From Bacteroidales bacterium UBA5833 (GTDB taxonomy: Bacteria; Bacteroidota; Bacteroidia; Bacteroidales; Lentimicrobiaceae): DNA of 34,315 nt. The notes under the pieces were generated by a model. That model was not told the DNA's origin. It was given only the letters and a program-made list of their open reading frames with translations, and searched no databases. Location: positions 229 through 34,543 of the forward strand of contig DJGZ01000001.1 in assembly GCA_002433025.1 (NCBI GenBank), written 5' to 3'. Of this stretch, positions 14,216 through 23,741 are shown piece by piece. How positions within the stretch are numbered: the stretch's first letter is position 1; every line of letters begins with the position of its first letter. The position numbers were made by a program, and so were the translations under genes.

Positions 14216-17200
14216 TCAAAGCAATGGAATTCTCACCACAAACTTATTATCTTCTTCTCCGGAGTACATTTTACGATCTGTAAAAAAAGCATACCGGCTG
14301 GCAATGTTGTTCAGACCTACACCGGTCGACTGCACATAAGCCTCTCTGATCTGAAGATTATTCTCTACCACCAGGTAATCGCCCTCGCTGTAGATATCTA
14401 CCAGCAACGGCTGCTTCTTCGAGAAAGTATTGTGTTTGATGGCATTCTCTATCAGCAGCTGTAAAGCCAGCGGAACCACCCTTTGCTGCAGTTTTTCATC
14501 CTCCAGGTTGACATTGACTTTCATCTTACCTGAAAACCTGATATCGAGTAAAAATGTATAAGCTTTTAAAAAATCCAGTTCAGTTTCCAGGGTCACAAGA
14601 TCCTTATCCTTATTCTCAAGCACATAACGATACACCATCGACAAGCGCAGCGTAAACTGCTCGGCCAGGTCAGGCTCCAGCTTTATCAGCGAAGTAAGTA
14701 CATTCAGGCTGTTAAACAGAAAATGCGGGTTTACCTGACTTCTGAGTGTTTCAAACTGCGACTGCAGGTTCTCTTTCTGTAGCCGGAGCAACTCGTTTTT
14801 TCGCGTCTCCAGCTCAAGTGAATAGGACTGAACTTTAATTCTTGACTCGGAATAGCTCTTTTCAAGCACAGTAACATACTTTTCAAGCTCTGCTTCAAGC
14901 TTTTTCTGCTCCGTAATATCCTGTACCAGCGAAGCCAGGCCGATTACATTGCCTGATTCATTTTTCAGCGGTGTGTTGTACCAGTTGCAGATGATGGTGT
15001 GTCCCTCCTTTGTAAGATTTTCGTTGGTACTTCGTTGCCCGCCCGATTGCTGCAATATTTCCTTTGAAAGACTCTGAATCTCCTCCATGATATGCTCCGG
15101 AACAATCAGGTTGAAGGCATGTTCGCCCAATACTTCCTCTTTTGAATATCCAAAAATCTTTTCTGCCGCAGGATTCCAGTCAGTCACCTCCATCTTTTCA
15201 TTCCACTCGATATAAGCAAGCGGGGTTTCCTTAAAGTGAAGGGTTAACCTTTCATTCACCCTTCTTAATTCTTCTTCCGACCGTTTACGTTGCGTAATAT
15301 CATGAACGATCGCAATAATGAACGGTTTACCCTCCATTTCAAAATAGCTGGCCGATATTTCCACCAGGACAGTCTGGCCGTCTTTGCGGCGCGATCTGCG
15401 CATCGGTACGAAATGAAAGCGGTTGAGCCGGTCGAGAATTTTAATGGTATCGTCAGGTTCCGAGGCAAGCTGATCGATGTGCAACTGCAGCAACTCTTCG
15501 GTTGAATATCCGTAAATACGGACTGCAGACTGGTTTACGTCAACAATCCTGCCGCTTTCCTTATCAATCAGAAAAATGGCGTCTCCCGCTGTGTTAAAGA
15601 TACTCCGGTACCTGGCTTCACTTTCGCGGAGCAATTCTTCCGCCTTCCGCCGGTCGCTGATGTCCATATGCGAACCTGCCATGCGGTAAGCCTTTCCGTT
15701 GTCATGTCGCAGACAAACGCCCCTGGCCAGAATCCACCGATACTCTCCTGAACTATGCAACAGACGGTATTCCGGATTATATACCGGCACTTTGCCTTCG
15801 ATAAAATCCCGGTTGGCTTTCAGCACCCTGTCCCTGTCGTCCGGGTGAATGCGGTTTTCCCATTCTGAAAGCTCATTTTGCATTTCATCCGGTTCAAGGC
15901 CCAGAATAGCTTTGTAATGATTTGAGAAATAAACCTTCCCTGATTCGAGATTCCAGTCGAAGATGCCTTCGTTTACCCCTTCAACGGCAAGTGCATAGCG
16001 TTGTTCACTTTCAATCAGTGCCTGCTGGGCGGCTTTCCGCTCGGTGATATCACGGATATAAGTCTGGGTGGCTATCCGGCCATTGTACGTGATGATGCCA
16101 TTGTTGAACTCGACAGGCTTAAGTGTTCCGTCCTTCTGAACCAGCACTGACTCATATATCGGCGGAACCGCCTCTCCCTGCTGTCTTCGCCGGTAAATAT
16201 CGATAATCTTCCTGCGCTCATGTTCCGCAATATATGTAACAAAAGGCGTATTTAATATCTCGTCTACTTCATAACCAAGGATATTGGCCATCATCTGATT
16301 GATAAATTTCACCTCCCCATCCTGAAGTATCACTATGCCATCGTTGGCCCTTTCGATCAGTGAGCGGTATTTTTCCTCACTCTCCCGCAACTTTCTGGCA
16401 GCTTCCACCTGGCTTGAAACATCGCGCATGATAACATACGATGCCGGGCGGCCTTCGTATTCGATGGTACTGCTGTTGAACTCAAGGTTGACCCTCCTGC
16501 CCGATTTCGAGATTCCGATGGTAGTATAAATTGATGGCACATTTTCACCTGCCATCCTTCGCTTATGAAGTTTTGTAAGGGCTTCCTGCTCTTCAGGCGC
16601 AATCAGTTCAGAAAAGTTTTTTCCAATAAGCTCCTGCGCTGTGTATTCGGTAATTTCACAGAAAGCGGGATTTACATATTTGAAAACACCGTCCTGAGTG
16701 ATGAATATGCCGTCCTTTGCCTGACTGACCAGGTTCCTGTATTTTTCCTCTGATTCGCGCAAAGCCACCTCAGCCTTTCGCCTGGCATTGATGTTTCTGG
16801 AAACGCCGAGCATCTCAACCAGTTCCCCGTTTTCGTCGGTTATTAAGGTTGCGGCAACTTCTATCCATACAGTAGATCCGTCGCGGCAGGTTTGCTCCAA
16901 TTCTCCGACTGAAAAAGAAATATCATCATTGCCTTTCCTAAAGTCACCCGCTACCTTATCAAGCAATTTATTCACCTTTTCAGCACTTTCTCCGGTAAAT
17001 GAATCCTCCAGACGCATCCGCATCACTTCTTCGGCCGTATAGCCCCGCAACTTTTCAACGGAGGGGCTTATCCAGGTGAACTGCCGCCGCCTGAGGTCGA
17101 GCGTCCATACTACATCCTGCATGTTTTCTGTCAGAATCCGGTACCTGTTATCACTGATTCTGAGGGCTGTTGAACAGGCATAATTCGCAGCCGCACCCCG

Positions 17201-17773
17201 GTTGTTCACGAATGCAATCACAACACCGGTGGCCAGCGCACCGATCAGGTAAATACCAGACCCCAAAAGGACCGGATAGGCCGGGAGACTACCCCCGATC
17301 AGCCATAAACCGGCAACATAAATCAGCAGAAACAAAACCGCATGAAGAATCAGTCTCAGGTATCTGAAGGGCACGAATGACAGCCATACAATCACTACAA
17401 GGGCTATTCCTCCCCATAGATACGAATCGAAACCTCCGCTAAGCGATGAAATAAGCGTAGCACTTAATGTCCATATATAAAATGAAGAAAAGGTCAGCCA
17501 CTTCACCTTATGAAGATATGGAGTGTAGAGTGCGAAAAACAAATTGAAGATCAACAGCAACGCGGTGCCTGACCTTACCAGAAACAGGGCATTCCCTGCA
17601 GGTGTTTTGTTGATGTGATCGAGCAGCACGCCCAATACCAGTACAAATATGGCAGCTATTGTAATGGTAATCAGCACGCTTCTTATCCTGAGCTCACGAA
17701 ACCTGATAAAATCCCTGTCCTCGTTGATGGCTTCAAGGTCGCGGATTATCTTCAGTATTGGATTCAGAATCAT
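14216..17773 (-). CDS. LytS/YehU-type sensor histidine kinase with six PAS domains
   Basis: The 1185-residue membrane sensor has about six helices in residues 30-205, then six PAS domains starting near 205, 335, 455, 580, 710 and 835, most introduced by an (L/A)(R/I)ESE..Y linker. A short coiled coil (about 960-1000) leads into a His_kinase domain with the phospho-acceptor His1017 in NPHFLFNSLN, the pattern of LytS-type rather than HisKA-type kinases. The ATPase part has LLIENAIKHN and STGVGLNNI. It phosphorylates the LytTR regulator encoded next, by family analogy. The small loops of the N-terminal helices give no clue to the signal, and no haem or flavin ligands stand out in the PAS domains. 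With six PAS modules it is much larger than typical LytS proteins (about 350-600 residues). Confidence 0.94.
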   Translation of the reverse strand: MILNPILKIIRDLEAINEDRDFIRFRELRIRSVLITITIAAIFVLVLGVLLDHINKTPAGNALFLVRSGTALLLIFNLFFALYTPYLHKVKWLTFSSFYIWTLSATLISSLSGGFDSYLWGGIALVVIVWLSFVPFRYLRLILHAVLFLLIYVAGLWLIGGSLPAYPVLLGSGIYLIGALATGVVIAFVNNRGAAANYACSTALRISDNRYRILTENMQDVVWTLDLRRRQFTWISPSVEKLRGYTAEEVMRMRLEDSFTGESAEKVNKLLDKVAGDFRKGNDDISFSVGELEQTCRDGSTVWIEVAATLITDENGELVEMLGVSRNINARRKAEVALRESEEKYRNLVSQAKDGIFITQDGVFKYVNPAFCEITEYTAQELIGKNFSELIAPEEQEALTKLHKRRMAGENVPSIYTTIGISKSGRRVNLEFNSSTIEYEGRPASYVIMRDVSSQVEAARKLRESEEKYRSLIERANDGIVILQDGEVKFINQMMANILGYEVDEILNTPFVTYIAEHERRKIIDIYRRRQQGEAVPPIYESVLVQKDGTLKPVEFNNGIITYNGRIATQTYIRDITERKAAQQALIESEQRYALAVEGVNEGIFDWNLESGKVYFSNHYKAILGLEPDEMQNELSEWENRIHPDDRDRVLKANRDFIEGKVPVYNPEYRLLHSSGEYRWILARGVCLRHDNGKAYRMAGSHMDISDRRKAEELLRESEARYRSIFNTAGDAIFLIDKESGRIVDVNQSAVRIYGYSTEELLQLHIDQLASEPDDTIKILDRLNRFHFVPMRRSRRKDGQTVLVEISASYFEMEGKPFIIAIVHDITQRKRSEEELRRVNERLTLHFKETPLAYIEWNEKMEVTDWNPAAEKIFGYSKEEVLGEHAFNLIVPEHIMEEIQSLSKEILQQSGGQRSTNENLTKEGHTIICNWYNTPLKNESGNVIGLASLVQDITEQKKLEAELEKYVTVLEKSYSESRIKVQSYSLELETRKNELLRLQKENLQSQFETLRSQVNPHFLFNSLNVLTSLIKLEPDLAEQFTLRLSMVYRYVLENKDKDLVTLETELDFLKAYTFLLDIRFSGKMKVNVNLEDEKLQQRVVPLALQLLIENAIKHNTFSKKQPLLVDIYSEGDYLVVENNLQIREAYVQSTGVGLNNIASRYAFFTDRKMYSGEEDNKFVVRIPLL

Positions 17774-17937
17774 GATATGCGCAGGTTAAAACCAAAAATC
17801 AAATATCGTAAAACATTTTGAACCATCTGACCACCCGGAAAGGATTCACGAAACATTTGTCAGATTTCAGTCTGGGAAACGGCGGGGGTTTTCGTTCGCA
17901 TATCCGGCATTGAACACATATTCAATTGATTTAAAGA

Positions 17938-18762
17938 TCAATGCATCTTGTCTGCAAACGGCTTTATCTCTGATTTACTGACCTGGCCGGGTTTTCGGAA
18001 AGTCAGACAATAGAGCATGGAATCAAAGAAATACCTGACCTCAATGTTCCGCATCCCGTTTGGTAAAAGTTTAACCGGAGCCGACTGCTCTTCATCAGTC
18101 CGGACAACGGATGCAGGCGAAAACGGATTTTTATGATAAGCCTTTACCTGTGAGACTTCATTATCATCAACAATCATTACCTGACCGCCCGGCTTCGTTA
18201 CCCTGATCATTTCATGGATAGCCCGCTGGCTGTCGTTGAACAGACTGATACCCCCTACATGGAAAACCACATCGAAAGAATGCTCTGCAAAAGGAAGATG
18301 CTCCGCTTCGCCCTGAAAGAGTCCAGCAGGGATATTCCAATTACGCAAATGCCTTTTGGCCATGGTCAGCATCCCGAATGAGATATCCAGGCCTGTGTAC
18401 GAGGCATTCCGGGGAAGATAAAGCAGGTTATCGGCGGAGCCCACTCCTACCTCCAGTACTTTGTCACCCGGCTTCACCTGGAGTTGTTCCAGATACTTCA
18501 TCTTAATCTTCTTCTCAGAGCTGCCCCTGAGCCAGTTATAAAAGACTGATGATACACGGTAAAACCTGCTTATACGGTCATAGAAACGCGAATACTTCAG
18601 GTTGTTCCCGCTCATATGCTCCTCAGGTAGGAATACGGGAATTCCGTTATTAATATAATACTTTTCGTCATTTACTGGATTGAACCAATATCCCCTTCCA
18701 AGGCTGAGCGGATAGTGATTGAACGGATCAACCAGTTCGGGCAGGAATACAGGCTGCATCAT
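17938..18762 (-). CDS. Class I SAM-dependent methyltransferase with Trm112-like N-terminus
   Basis: This 274-residue protein has a Rossmann methyltransferase domain (about 85-240). Motif I is VLEVGVGSA at 102-110, an acidic residue at the end of strand 2 is Asp126 (YTGLDIS), HLPFAEHSFDVVFHVG is motif II/post-motif, and TKPGGQVMIVDD is motif III. This resembles the UbiE/Methyltransf_11 group. The first 50 residues (DPFNHYPLSL, then YYINNGIPVFLPE) recall the Trm112/YcaR domain often seen before such methyltransferases, although the zinc cysteines are absent. It is the last gene of a three-gene minus-strand cluster, 9 bases after a second methyltransferase-like gene. A small lipid, quinone or thiol acceptor is possible; nothing in the sequence decides. 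Confidence 0.87.
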   Translation of the reverse strand: MMQPVFLPELVDPFNHYPLSLGRGYWFNPVNDEKYYINNGIPVFLPEEHMSGNNLKYSRFYDRISRFYRVSSVFYNWLRGSSEKKIKMKYLEQLQVKPGDKVLEVGVGSADNLLYLPRNASYTGLDISFGMLTMAKRHLRNWNIPAGLFQGEAEHLPFAEHSFDVVFHVGGISLFNDSQRAIHEMIRVTKPGGQVMIVDDNEVSQVKAYHKNPFSPASVVRTDEEQSAPVKLLPNGMRNIEVRYFFDSMLYCLTFRKPGQVSKSEIKPFADKMH

Positions 18763-18771
18763 ATTAAAAAA

Positions 18772-19383
18772 TCAGGCGACTAAAGCAGTACAAATATAGC
18801 TGTTCGATCCTGCAGATTCAAATGTTACCGTTGAAAAACCCGCATCCCTGAGCAGATTGGAGACAGTATTAAACTGATAGATGCAGTTGGGGTAACCCTC
18901 GGCATAGGATGACAAAAGATTATCAGTCAAAGGATTGGGCTGTCTGAACCACTGATCGGCAAGCACCAGCCGGCCTCCGGGCTGAAGAACCCTTCGCAGT
19001 TCGCTAAGACACAGATTCGTATCCTGAAATGCGCTGAATGCATCAACACAGATAATAGCATCAAAAGAAGAAACTCCCCAGGGCAGCCTCTGCTCTTGTC
19101 CATTCCTGCCAAAGCCGGTTTCAATACTGATCAGGTTAAAGAGCCTTGGCAGATAACCGGTTTCCGAAGCATCAAACAGGTTGATATTGGCAAGCACTGA
19201 ATCCCTGTGGCTGTCACCGGGGGTCAGTTCGAGCAAAACCCCGCTATCGTTCTTGCCGACGCGGCGCAACACCTGCCGGTAAAGCGTACTCCGCTTTTTT
19301 GCACAAATCCTGCTTTCAAAAGAATAGGTCTCATGATACCTGATCTCAGGTCTGGTAAGAATGTATTGCAGCATATCTGACAA
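18772..19383 (-). CDS. Methyltransferase-like protein with divergent SAM-binding motif
   Basis: The 203-residue protein has the overall order of a class I methyltransferase: a start strand at 49-53, an acidic mid region, SFDAIICVDAFSAF (strand 4), SELRRVLQPGGRLVLADQWF (motif III region) and a C-terminal FSTVTFES strand. Motif I is degenerate: LLELTPGDSHRD at 50-61 instead of (D/E)xGxGxG. It may bind SAM weakly, use another cofactor, or act as a non-catalytic partner of the methyltransferase encoded 9 bases downstream. It follows the beta-barrel-like gene by 9 bases, so all three are probably co-transcribed. Confidence 0.78.
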   Translation of the reverse strand: MSDMLQYILTRPEIRYHETYSFESRICAKKRSTLYRQVLRRVGKNDSGVLLELTPGDSHRDSVLANINLFDASETGYLPRLFNLISIETGFGRNGQEQRLPWGVSSFDAIICVDAFSAFQDTNLCLSELRRVLQPGGRLVLADQWFRQPNPLTDNLLSSYAEGYPNCIYQFNTVSNLLRDAGFSTVTFESAGSNSYICTALVA

Positions 19384-19392
19384 AGTTTATAT

Positions 19393-20058
19393 TTAAAATA
19401 CACCAAGTTTGAGCAGTGCGCCGGCATGGAACCCATTCATCAGGTACTCACGGCCGGCATCCAGCCTGACAGCGGTTGTAAATCGGTAACTGACCATCAG
19501 GCCCAGACGCAGAAACCTCGACATGTTTATCTCCATTTCAACACCTGGCTCAAGAATCAGGAAAGGCGCGGCTTCTATGGCAAACCGCTCATTGTCGTAT
19601 TCCCAGTCTTCCCAGTCGTAAATACTGCGATCTTCTGTTAAGGCAACCCCACCGGCTCCGAAAAGCATGGGAAATGACAGGTGAACCGGTAAATCCGGGG
19701 CAAATACAGGCTCCAGAAACAGTCCGCCATAACCGCCTTCAATGTAATAGCCCCCGGGTATGGTCTCTTTGCGGTCATAGTTTAAACCACCGATCATATC
19801 GGTGAAACCCGTGCCGGCTATCCCAATTGACATACTGTGGTTAATGCGTGCGGCAAGTCTCATCTGCCCGGCAAAGGCATTATGCCCCTTAAGGGCGGCA
19901 TTACCCACCCCAAAAGAAATATAGCCGCCCAGGGCTGATGACTGTTCGCCAAAAATGGTCCTTGCCGAAGGACTTGCTTCAAAATCCTCTTGCTGGGCAT
20001 ACAAACGGGGAACAGAAATAATTAAAACTGCAAATAAGGCGAGATGTATCGTTTTCAT
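19393..20058 (-). CDS. Exported beta-barrel-like protein of unknown function
   Basis: The 221-residue product starts with a signal peptide (MKTIHLALFAVLII, cleavage near LYAQ). The rest alternates polar and aromatic/hydrophobic residues with many glycines and ends in Phe (LLKLGVF), as expected for an outer-membrane beta-barrel. No domain is recognised. The start at 20058 is preferred over an in-frame ATG at 20100, because a perfect -7 promoter element (20084-20091) lies between them and the shorter version begins directly with a signal peptide. It heads the cluster with two methyltransferase-like genes, separated by 9 bases; the functional link is unknown. Confidence 0.75.
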   Translation of the reverse strand: MKTIHLALFAVLIISVPRLYAQQEDFEASPSARTIFGEQSSALGGYISFGVGNAALKGHNAFAGQMRLAARINHSMSIGIAGTGFTDMIGGLNYDRKETIPGGYYIEGGYGGLFLEPVFAPDLPVHLSFPMLFGAGGVALTEDRSIYDWEDWEYDNERFAIEAAPFLILEPGVEMEINMSRFLRLGLMVSYRFTTAVRLDAGREYLMNGFHAGALLKLGVF

Positions 20059-20083
20059 AATCGTTGTATTCAGGTTAACGAAG

Positions 20084-20091
20084 CAAAAGTA
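20084..20091 (-). promoter_or_regulatory. -7 promoter element for the barrel/methyltransferase cluster
   Basis: On the minus strand TACTTTTG matches TAnnTTTG exactly, 25 bases before the ATG at 20058. It supports the shorter start of the first gene. No clear -33 element is seen. Confidence 0.5.
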
Positions 20092-20246
20092 GACAGTCAT
20101 ATTGCCCGGAAAAACTATTTCCCGGTGAATCCCGTCAAACAGCCGGCAATCCGTTTATATCAGCACATGAACCGGAAAACAATTACGACTGTGCAACATA
20201 CTATCCGCAACATAAATATGTTCAGGTTCTTTAGCACCTTCCAGGA

Positions 20247-20264
20247 TAGTTTTGCTTAGTTTTG
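20247..20264 (+). promoter_or_regulatory. Tandem -7 promoter elements before the MFS gene
   Basis: TAGTTTTG occurs twice, at 20247-20254 and 20257-20264, exactly 10 bases apart. Both match TAnnTTTG. They overlap the most upstream TTG start of the MFS gene, so translation probably begins further downstream. Confidence 0.45.
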
Positions 20265-20281
20265 CCGAAAAAAGTCGTATT

Positions 20282-21547
20282 TTGAACCGGTTTATCGATA
20301 TCAGCAGTTATCTTAACCGACCGGGATTTGCCTTCAGGTCGCTGCGGCACCGGAACTACCGTTATTATTTTTTCGGTCAGCTGATTTCCCTTCCGGGCAC
20401 CTGGATCCAGAATATTGCACTGGGCTGGCTGGTTTACAGGCTGACTGATTCAGCGTTTATGCTCGGCGCTGTGGGTTTTGCCGGACAGATACCAGCCCTG
20501 CTGCTGACACCGCTTGCCGGCGTTTATGCAGACCGCACCAACCGGCGTCAAATCCTGATTGCTACACAGTCTGTTTCAATGTTGGTTGCCTTTACTGTCT
20601 CCATACTGATTTTTTCCGGCGCCGTTGAAATTTGGCATATCCTTGCTGCAGCCATACTGAACGGAATTTCCATCGCATTTGACACCCCTTACAGGCATGC
20701 GTTCCTGGTGGAGATGGTTACCGAAAAGAAAGACTTGCCCAATGCCATAGCCCTGAATTCCACCCTGTTCAATACGGCGCGCTTCATCGGCCCTCCGCTG
20801 GGCGGACTGCTGATCGCCCTGGGGGGCGAAGGACTCTGCTTCCTGGTCAACGGGTTCAGCTTTCTGGCGGTTATTGGAACTTTAGTGGCCATGAATATTA
20901 AGGCCACTGAGATCACTGCTTCCGGTAAATCCATTTTCAGTGATCTTCTCTCCGGTTTCAATTACGCATGGGGGAACCGCCCGATCAGGGTGCTGCTGCT
21001 GATGGTGATCACCACCAGTTTTACAGGCCTGCCCTACCAGGTATTTATGCCGGTTTTTGCGCGGGAGGTTTTAGGCGGCGACGCCCAGACACTCGGGTTC
21101 CTGACCGGAGCCATAGGAGCCGGTGCGCTGATTGGTGCATTCTTTCTGGCTTCACGCAAGGGATTGTCGGAAATACCCCGGATTGTATTTGTTTCAGCTA
21201 CCATGTTCGGCATTGGCCTTGCAGCATTCTCGCATTCAACCAGCTTCTGGCTGTCCATGGGTTTGCTGCTGATCGCCGGATTTGGCATGGTCGTGGAATT
21301 CGCTTCCAGCAACACGCTGCTACAAACAATGGTTGATGACCGTATGCGGGGCCGGATTGTAGCCCTGTACAGCATGTCATTTATGGGAATCACCCCGCTG
21401 GGCAGCCTTACCCTGGGCTCGGTGGCCGAAACTGCAGGAGTGCAGAATACCCTGCTGATTTCAGGGTTGTTTTGTCTTCTGGCCTCATTGTTTTTTCTGA
21501 GAAAAATCCCGCTGATCAGAAATGCGATGAAAAATGCGGGACTCTGA
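20282..21547 (+). CDS. Major facilitator superfamily exporter (MFS_3 / EntS-like)
   Basis: The product is a 421-residue, roughly 12-helix MFS transporter. The N-terminal signature is FRSLRHRNYRYYFFGQLISLPGTWIQ, given by its key residues Arg-His-Arg-Asn-Tyr and Thr-Trp-Ile-Gln. The motif A equivalent after helix 2 is GVYADRTNRRQIL, and NALNSTLFNTARFIGP (IALNSTLFNTARFIGPP in full) marks helix 5. These are typical of the EntS/MFS_3 group of drug and siderophore exporters. No ATG exists near the N-terminus; TTG codons at 20252 and 20282 are the candidates. I choose 20282 because the tandem -7 boxes cover the first. No siderophore or antibiotic gene lies nearby, so the substrate is open. Confidence 0.88.
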   Translation: MNRFIDISSYLNRPGFAFRSLRHRNYRYYFFGQLISLPGTWIQNIALGWLVYRLTDSAFMLGAVGFAGQIPALLLTPLAGVYADRTNRRQILIATQSVSMLVAFTVSILIFSGAVEIWHILAAAILNGISIAFDTPYRHAFLVEMVTEKKDLPNAIALNSTLFNTARFIGPPLGGLLIALGGEGLCFLVNGFSFLAVIGTLVAMNIKATEITASGKSIFSDLLSGFNYAWGNRPIRVLLLMVITTSFTGLPYQVFMPVFAREVLGGDAQTLGFLTGAIGAGALIGAFFLASRKGLSEIPRIVFVSATMFGIGLAAFSHSTSFWLSMGLLLIAGFGMVVEFASSNTLLQTMVDDRMRGRIVALYSMSFMGITPLGSLTLGSVAETAGVQNTLLISGLFCLLASLFFLRKIPLIRNAMKNAGL

Positions 21548-21565
21548 AACCTTATCCGTTATTCA

Positions 21566-21599
21566 AACAAAAAACCGGAAAGGTTAGTAACCCCTCCGG
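21566..21599 (-). terminator. Terminator of the T9SS cargo gene
   Basis: Read on the minus strand, CCGGA...GGTT pairs with AACC...TCCGG around a 3-base loop and a 2x2 internal bulge (21575-21599), followed by a T-tract (21566-21574 as A on the plus strand). It lies 25 bases after the stop of the 705-residue gene and converges with the MFS gene. Confidence 0.65.
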
Positions 21600-21623
21600 C
21601 TCTGATCAATCTGTCACCTTTGC

Positions 21624-23741
21624 TTACCGCGAAACAATAAACCTGGTGGTGATATCCTTGTTGCTGCCACGCAGACGAATAAAATACAAGCCTGAAGGCA
21701 GGTTGCTGATGTCGATTCCGGCTTCGCCGCGCGAAGTTCCGAAGTTGTTGACCGACATCACAACATTACCTACTACACTGATAACTTCAGCACGCTCAAT
21801 TCCGGTAACATCACTGATGTAAAGGGTGCTGTTTGCGGGATTGGGATATATGTTGTGTTTCACAACTTCATTTACCGTAACACCAACGTTGAGCAGGGTT
21901 GTAAAGTTACGGGTCAACGGCAAGGTGGCCACACCGGCCATATTCTCAACCGCGTTAGCCCTGAAATAATAACGCTGGTCGTACTTCAGGCCGGGATTCG
22001 GAACAACTGTAATCTGGGTTTTAGCCGCATTGATGGTAGCGGTAAATCCAACCGGTGCACCTGTAGCCGTTCCTTCACGGAAATTAATCACCTGGGCAAC
22101 ATTGCTGTTGGTAATGGCCTGTCCACCGATCATCCGGACCGCCTGGCTGTAATCAATAACAAAGGTTTGGTTCACAGGAACGTTGACTGCATTGTCATCA
22201 ATATTGATGGAGGTTGTCGCGCCGATTTCGAGGGAATAATCCGAATGATAAATACCCTTGTTTGAATTATCCTGAATAAAAATGGCCAGCATCAGGTCAT
22301 CCATCTGCTCAACGTTAGTGGTTGACATATTGACAGTATGTTTCAGGTTGAGCGTTTCTCCCGATACCAGGTTGGCAGTTGTGCCATTGGCATCAGGTAC
22401 CATTTTCATCATCACATGATGAAACTCGGTTTCACCATTGGTTGCTACATTCTGGGTGGTTACCTTTTCAACGATCGCCATATGAATCTTAACATTCGGA
22501 TAATTTGCATAAGGGACAATATTGGCATCGATGATTACATTATTTCCCTGAATCTCGTGGGTTGATACGATATCCACATAAGTATAGGTGCCATAGGTGG
22601 CGCTGTATGCTGCATTAACAGCAGCCGCAGAAGTTCCTGTTTTCTTTCCGTCAACATACAGATCGGGAACGGCATTTACACCATAATACGTGCGACGGAC
22701 ACCGCCTTCCGCGGTATAATAGGGATCACCACTCCCGGGCCAGTTCATCTGATATTTAATCAGTGTAAGATTATCACCGTTTTGCTGAATAAAAGGATTA
22801 AACACACTGTTATTGAAAGATGCACAAGGGCCGCAGGTTGAACTGGTAAACTCTTCGAATAAGGGGCGGTAAGGAATAAGCGCTGTCGGGATGGAGATTG
22901 ACTTTACCATGGTGTCATTGGCGGTGTTCAGATCATCGCCGAGTCCGTTGATGTTGGCAACCCAGACCTTCAGATCATAAACTCCTGTTGGCAGAATCAG
23001 CGAATCGGCACATTCAAAATTGTACAGCCCGCCGGTGGTAACATTCAGGCCTGAAAATTCAGTGGTAAAGATTTCCCCTTCATTGGCCTGCCAGCTAACC
23101 TCAGCAGAGGTAATGGCCTCCTGTCCAAGGTTTGCGAAAGCGCCCTTTACGGCTTTGTTTCCTACAAACAATGCAGGCACATCAATCATCGACATCGCGG
23201 CATCGCGCTCCAGGGGCACCAGCACTTCCACGTCATCAATGTACCAGTCTTTCATATTGGCGCTTGAGCCGTTCACATAAATGCTGAACTGGAAACTTGC
23301 AGCTCCCACATTGGCATTGTTCACAACAATCGTCAGCGTTTGGGCCGGAATGTCGTTGGTAGCAGCAACTGACCAAACATTGTTCCAGGCTCCGTTATTA
23401 GAGCGGGTATCAACTCCGAGGGTAATAGGACTTGTATTGCCATCGGTGTGATCAAACATGTGCTTCAGCCTGATAACTACCATTGAATGTCCGGTGGTGT
23501 TGATCTGAGGCGCAATGATACGCTGGGTTCCGGTAAATGAAGGAGTCCCCTTTACACGCATCTCAGGCGCAGTGCCACTGGCATTGTTTGTCTGGGACGA
23601 TGCCCAGTTCTGCATATTCCCGAAAACCATCCATCCGGCAGGAGGAAAAGTCGTCCCGCTGAAGTGCTCCTCGAACAATACCTGGGCAGAAAGAAAAGCT
23701 GACAGGAAAATCCCGGCCAACAATAGTAATGATTTTTTCAT
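21624..23741 (-). CDS. T9SS-secreted Omp28-like protein with CGPC thioredoxin motif (copy 2)
   Basis: This 705-residue protein is exported by Sec (signal 1-19, cleavage near FLSAQ) and then by the type IX system: the C-terminus (about 628-705) is a type A sorting domain beginning NIYPNPA and ending FIVSR. Between them are a jelly-roll, choice-of-anchor-like domain (21-176, DWYIDDVEV), an Ig/CARDB-like domain (about 180-285), an Omp28-like thioredoxin fold (290-510) with Cys303-Gly-Pro-Cys306 and a cis-Pro candidate in NAVPDLYVDG, and an Ig-like domain (about 515-615, DQRYYFRANAVEN). CGPC is the classic thioredoxin active site, so the secreted protein could act on disulfides outside the cell. 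It follows its paralogue by 138 bases on the same strand. Confidence 0.92.
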   Translation of the reverse strand: MKKSLLLLAGIFLSAFLSAQVLFEEHFSGTTFPPAGWMVFGNMQNWASSQTNNASGTAPEMRVKGTPSFTGTQRIIAPQINTTGHSMVVIRLKHMFDHTDGNTSPITLGVDTRSNNGAWNNVWSVAATNDIPAQTLTIVVNNANVGAASFQFSIYVNGSSANMKDWYIDDVEVLVPLERDAAMSMIDVPALFVGNKAVKGAFANLGQEAITSAEVSWQANEGEIFTTEFSGLNVTTGGLYNFECADSLILPTGVYDLKVWVANINGLGDDLNTANDTMVKSISIPTALIPYRPLFEEFTSSTCGPCASFNNSVFNPFIQQNGDNLTLIKYQMNWPGSGDPYYTAEGGVRRTYYGVNAVPDLYVDGKKTGTSAAAVNAAYSATYGTYTYVDIVSTHEIQGNNVIIDANIVPYANYPNVKIHMAIVEKVTTQNVATNGETEFHHVMMKMVPDANGTTANLVSGETLNLKHTVNMSTTNVEQMDDLMLAIFIQDNSNKGIYHSDYSLEIGATTSINIDDNAVNVPVNQTFVIDYSQAVRMIGGQAITNSNVAQVINFREGTATGAPVGFTATINAAKTQITVVPNPGLKYDQRYYFRANAVENMAGVATLPLTRNFTTLLNVGVTVNEVVKHNIYPNPANSTLYISDVTGIERAEVISVVGNVVMSVNNFGTSRGEAGIDISNLPSGLYFIRLRGSNKDITTRFIVSR

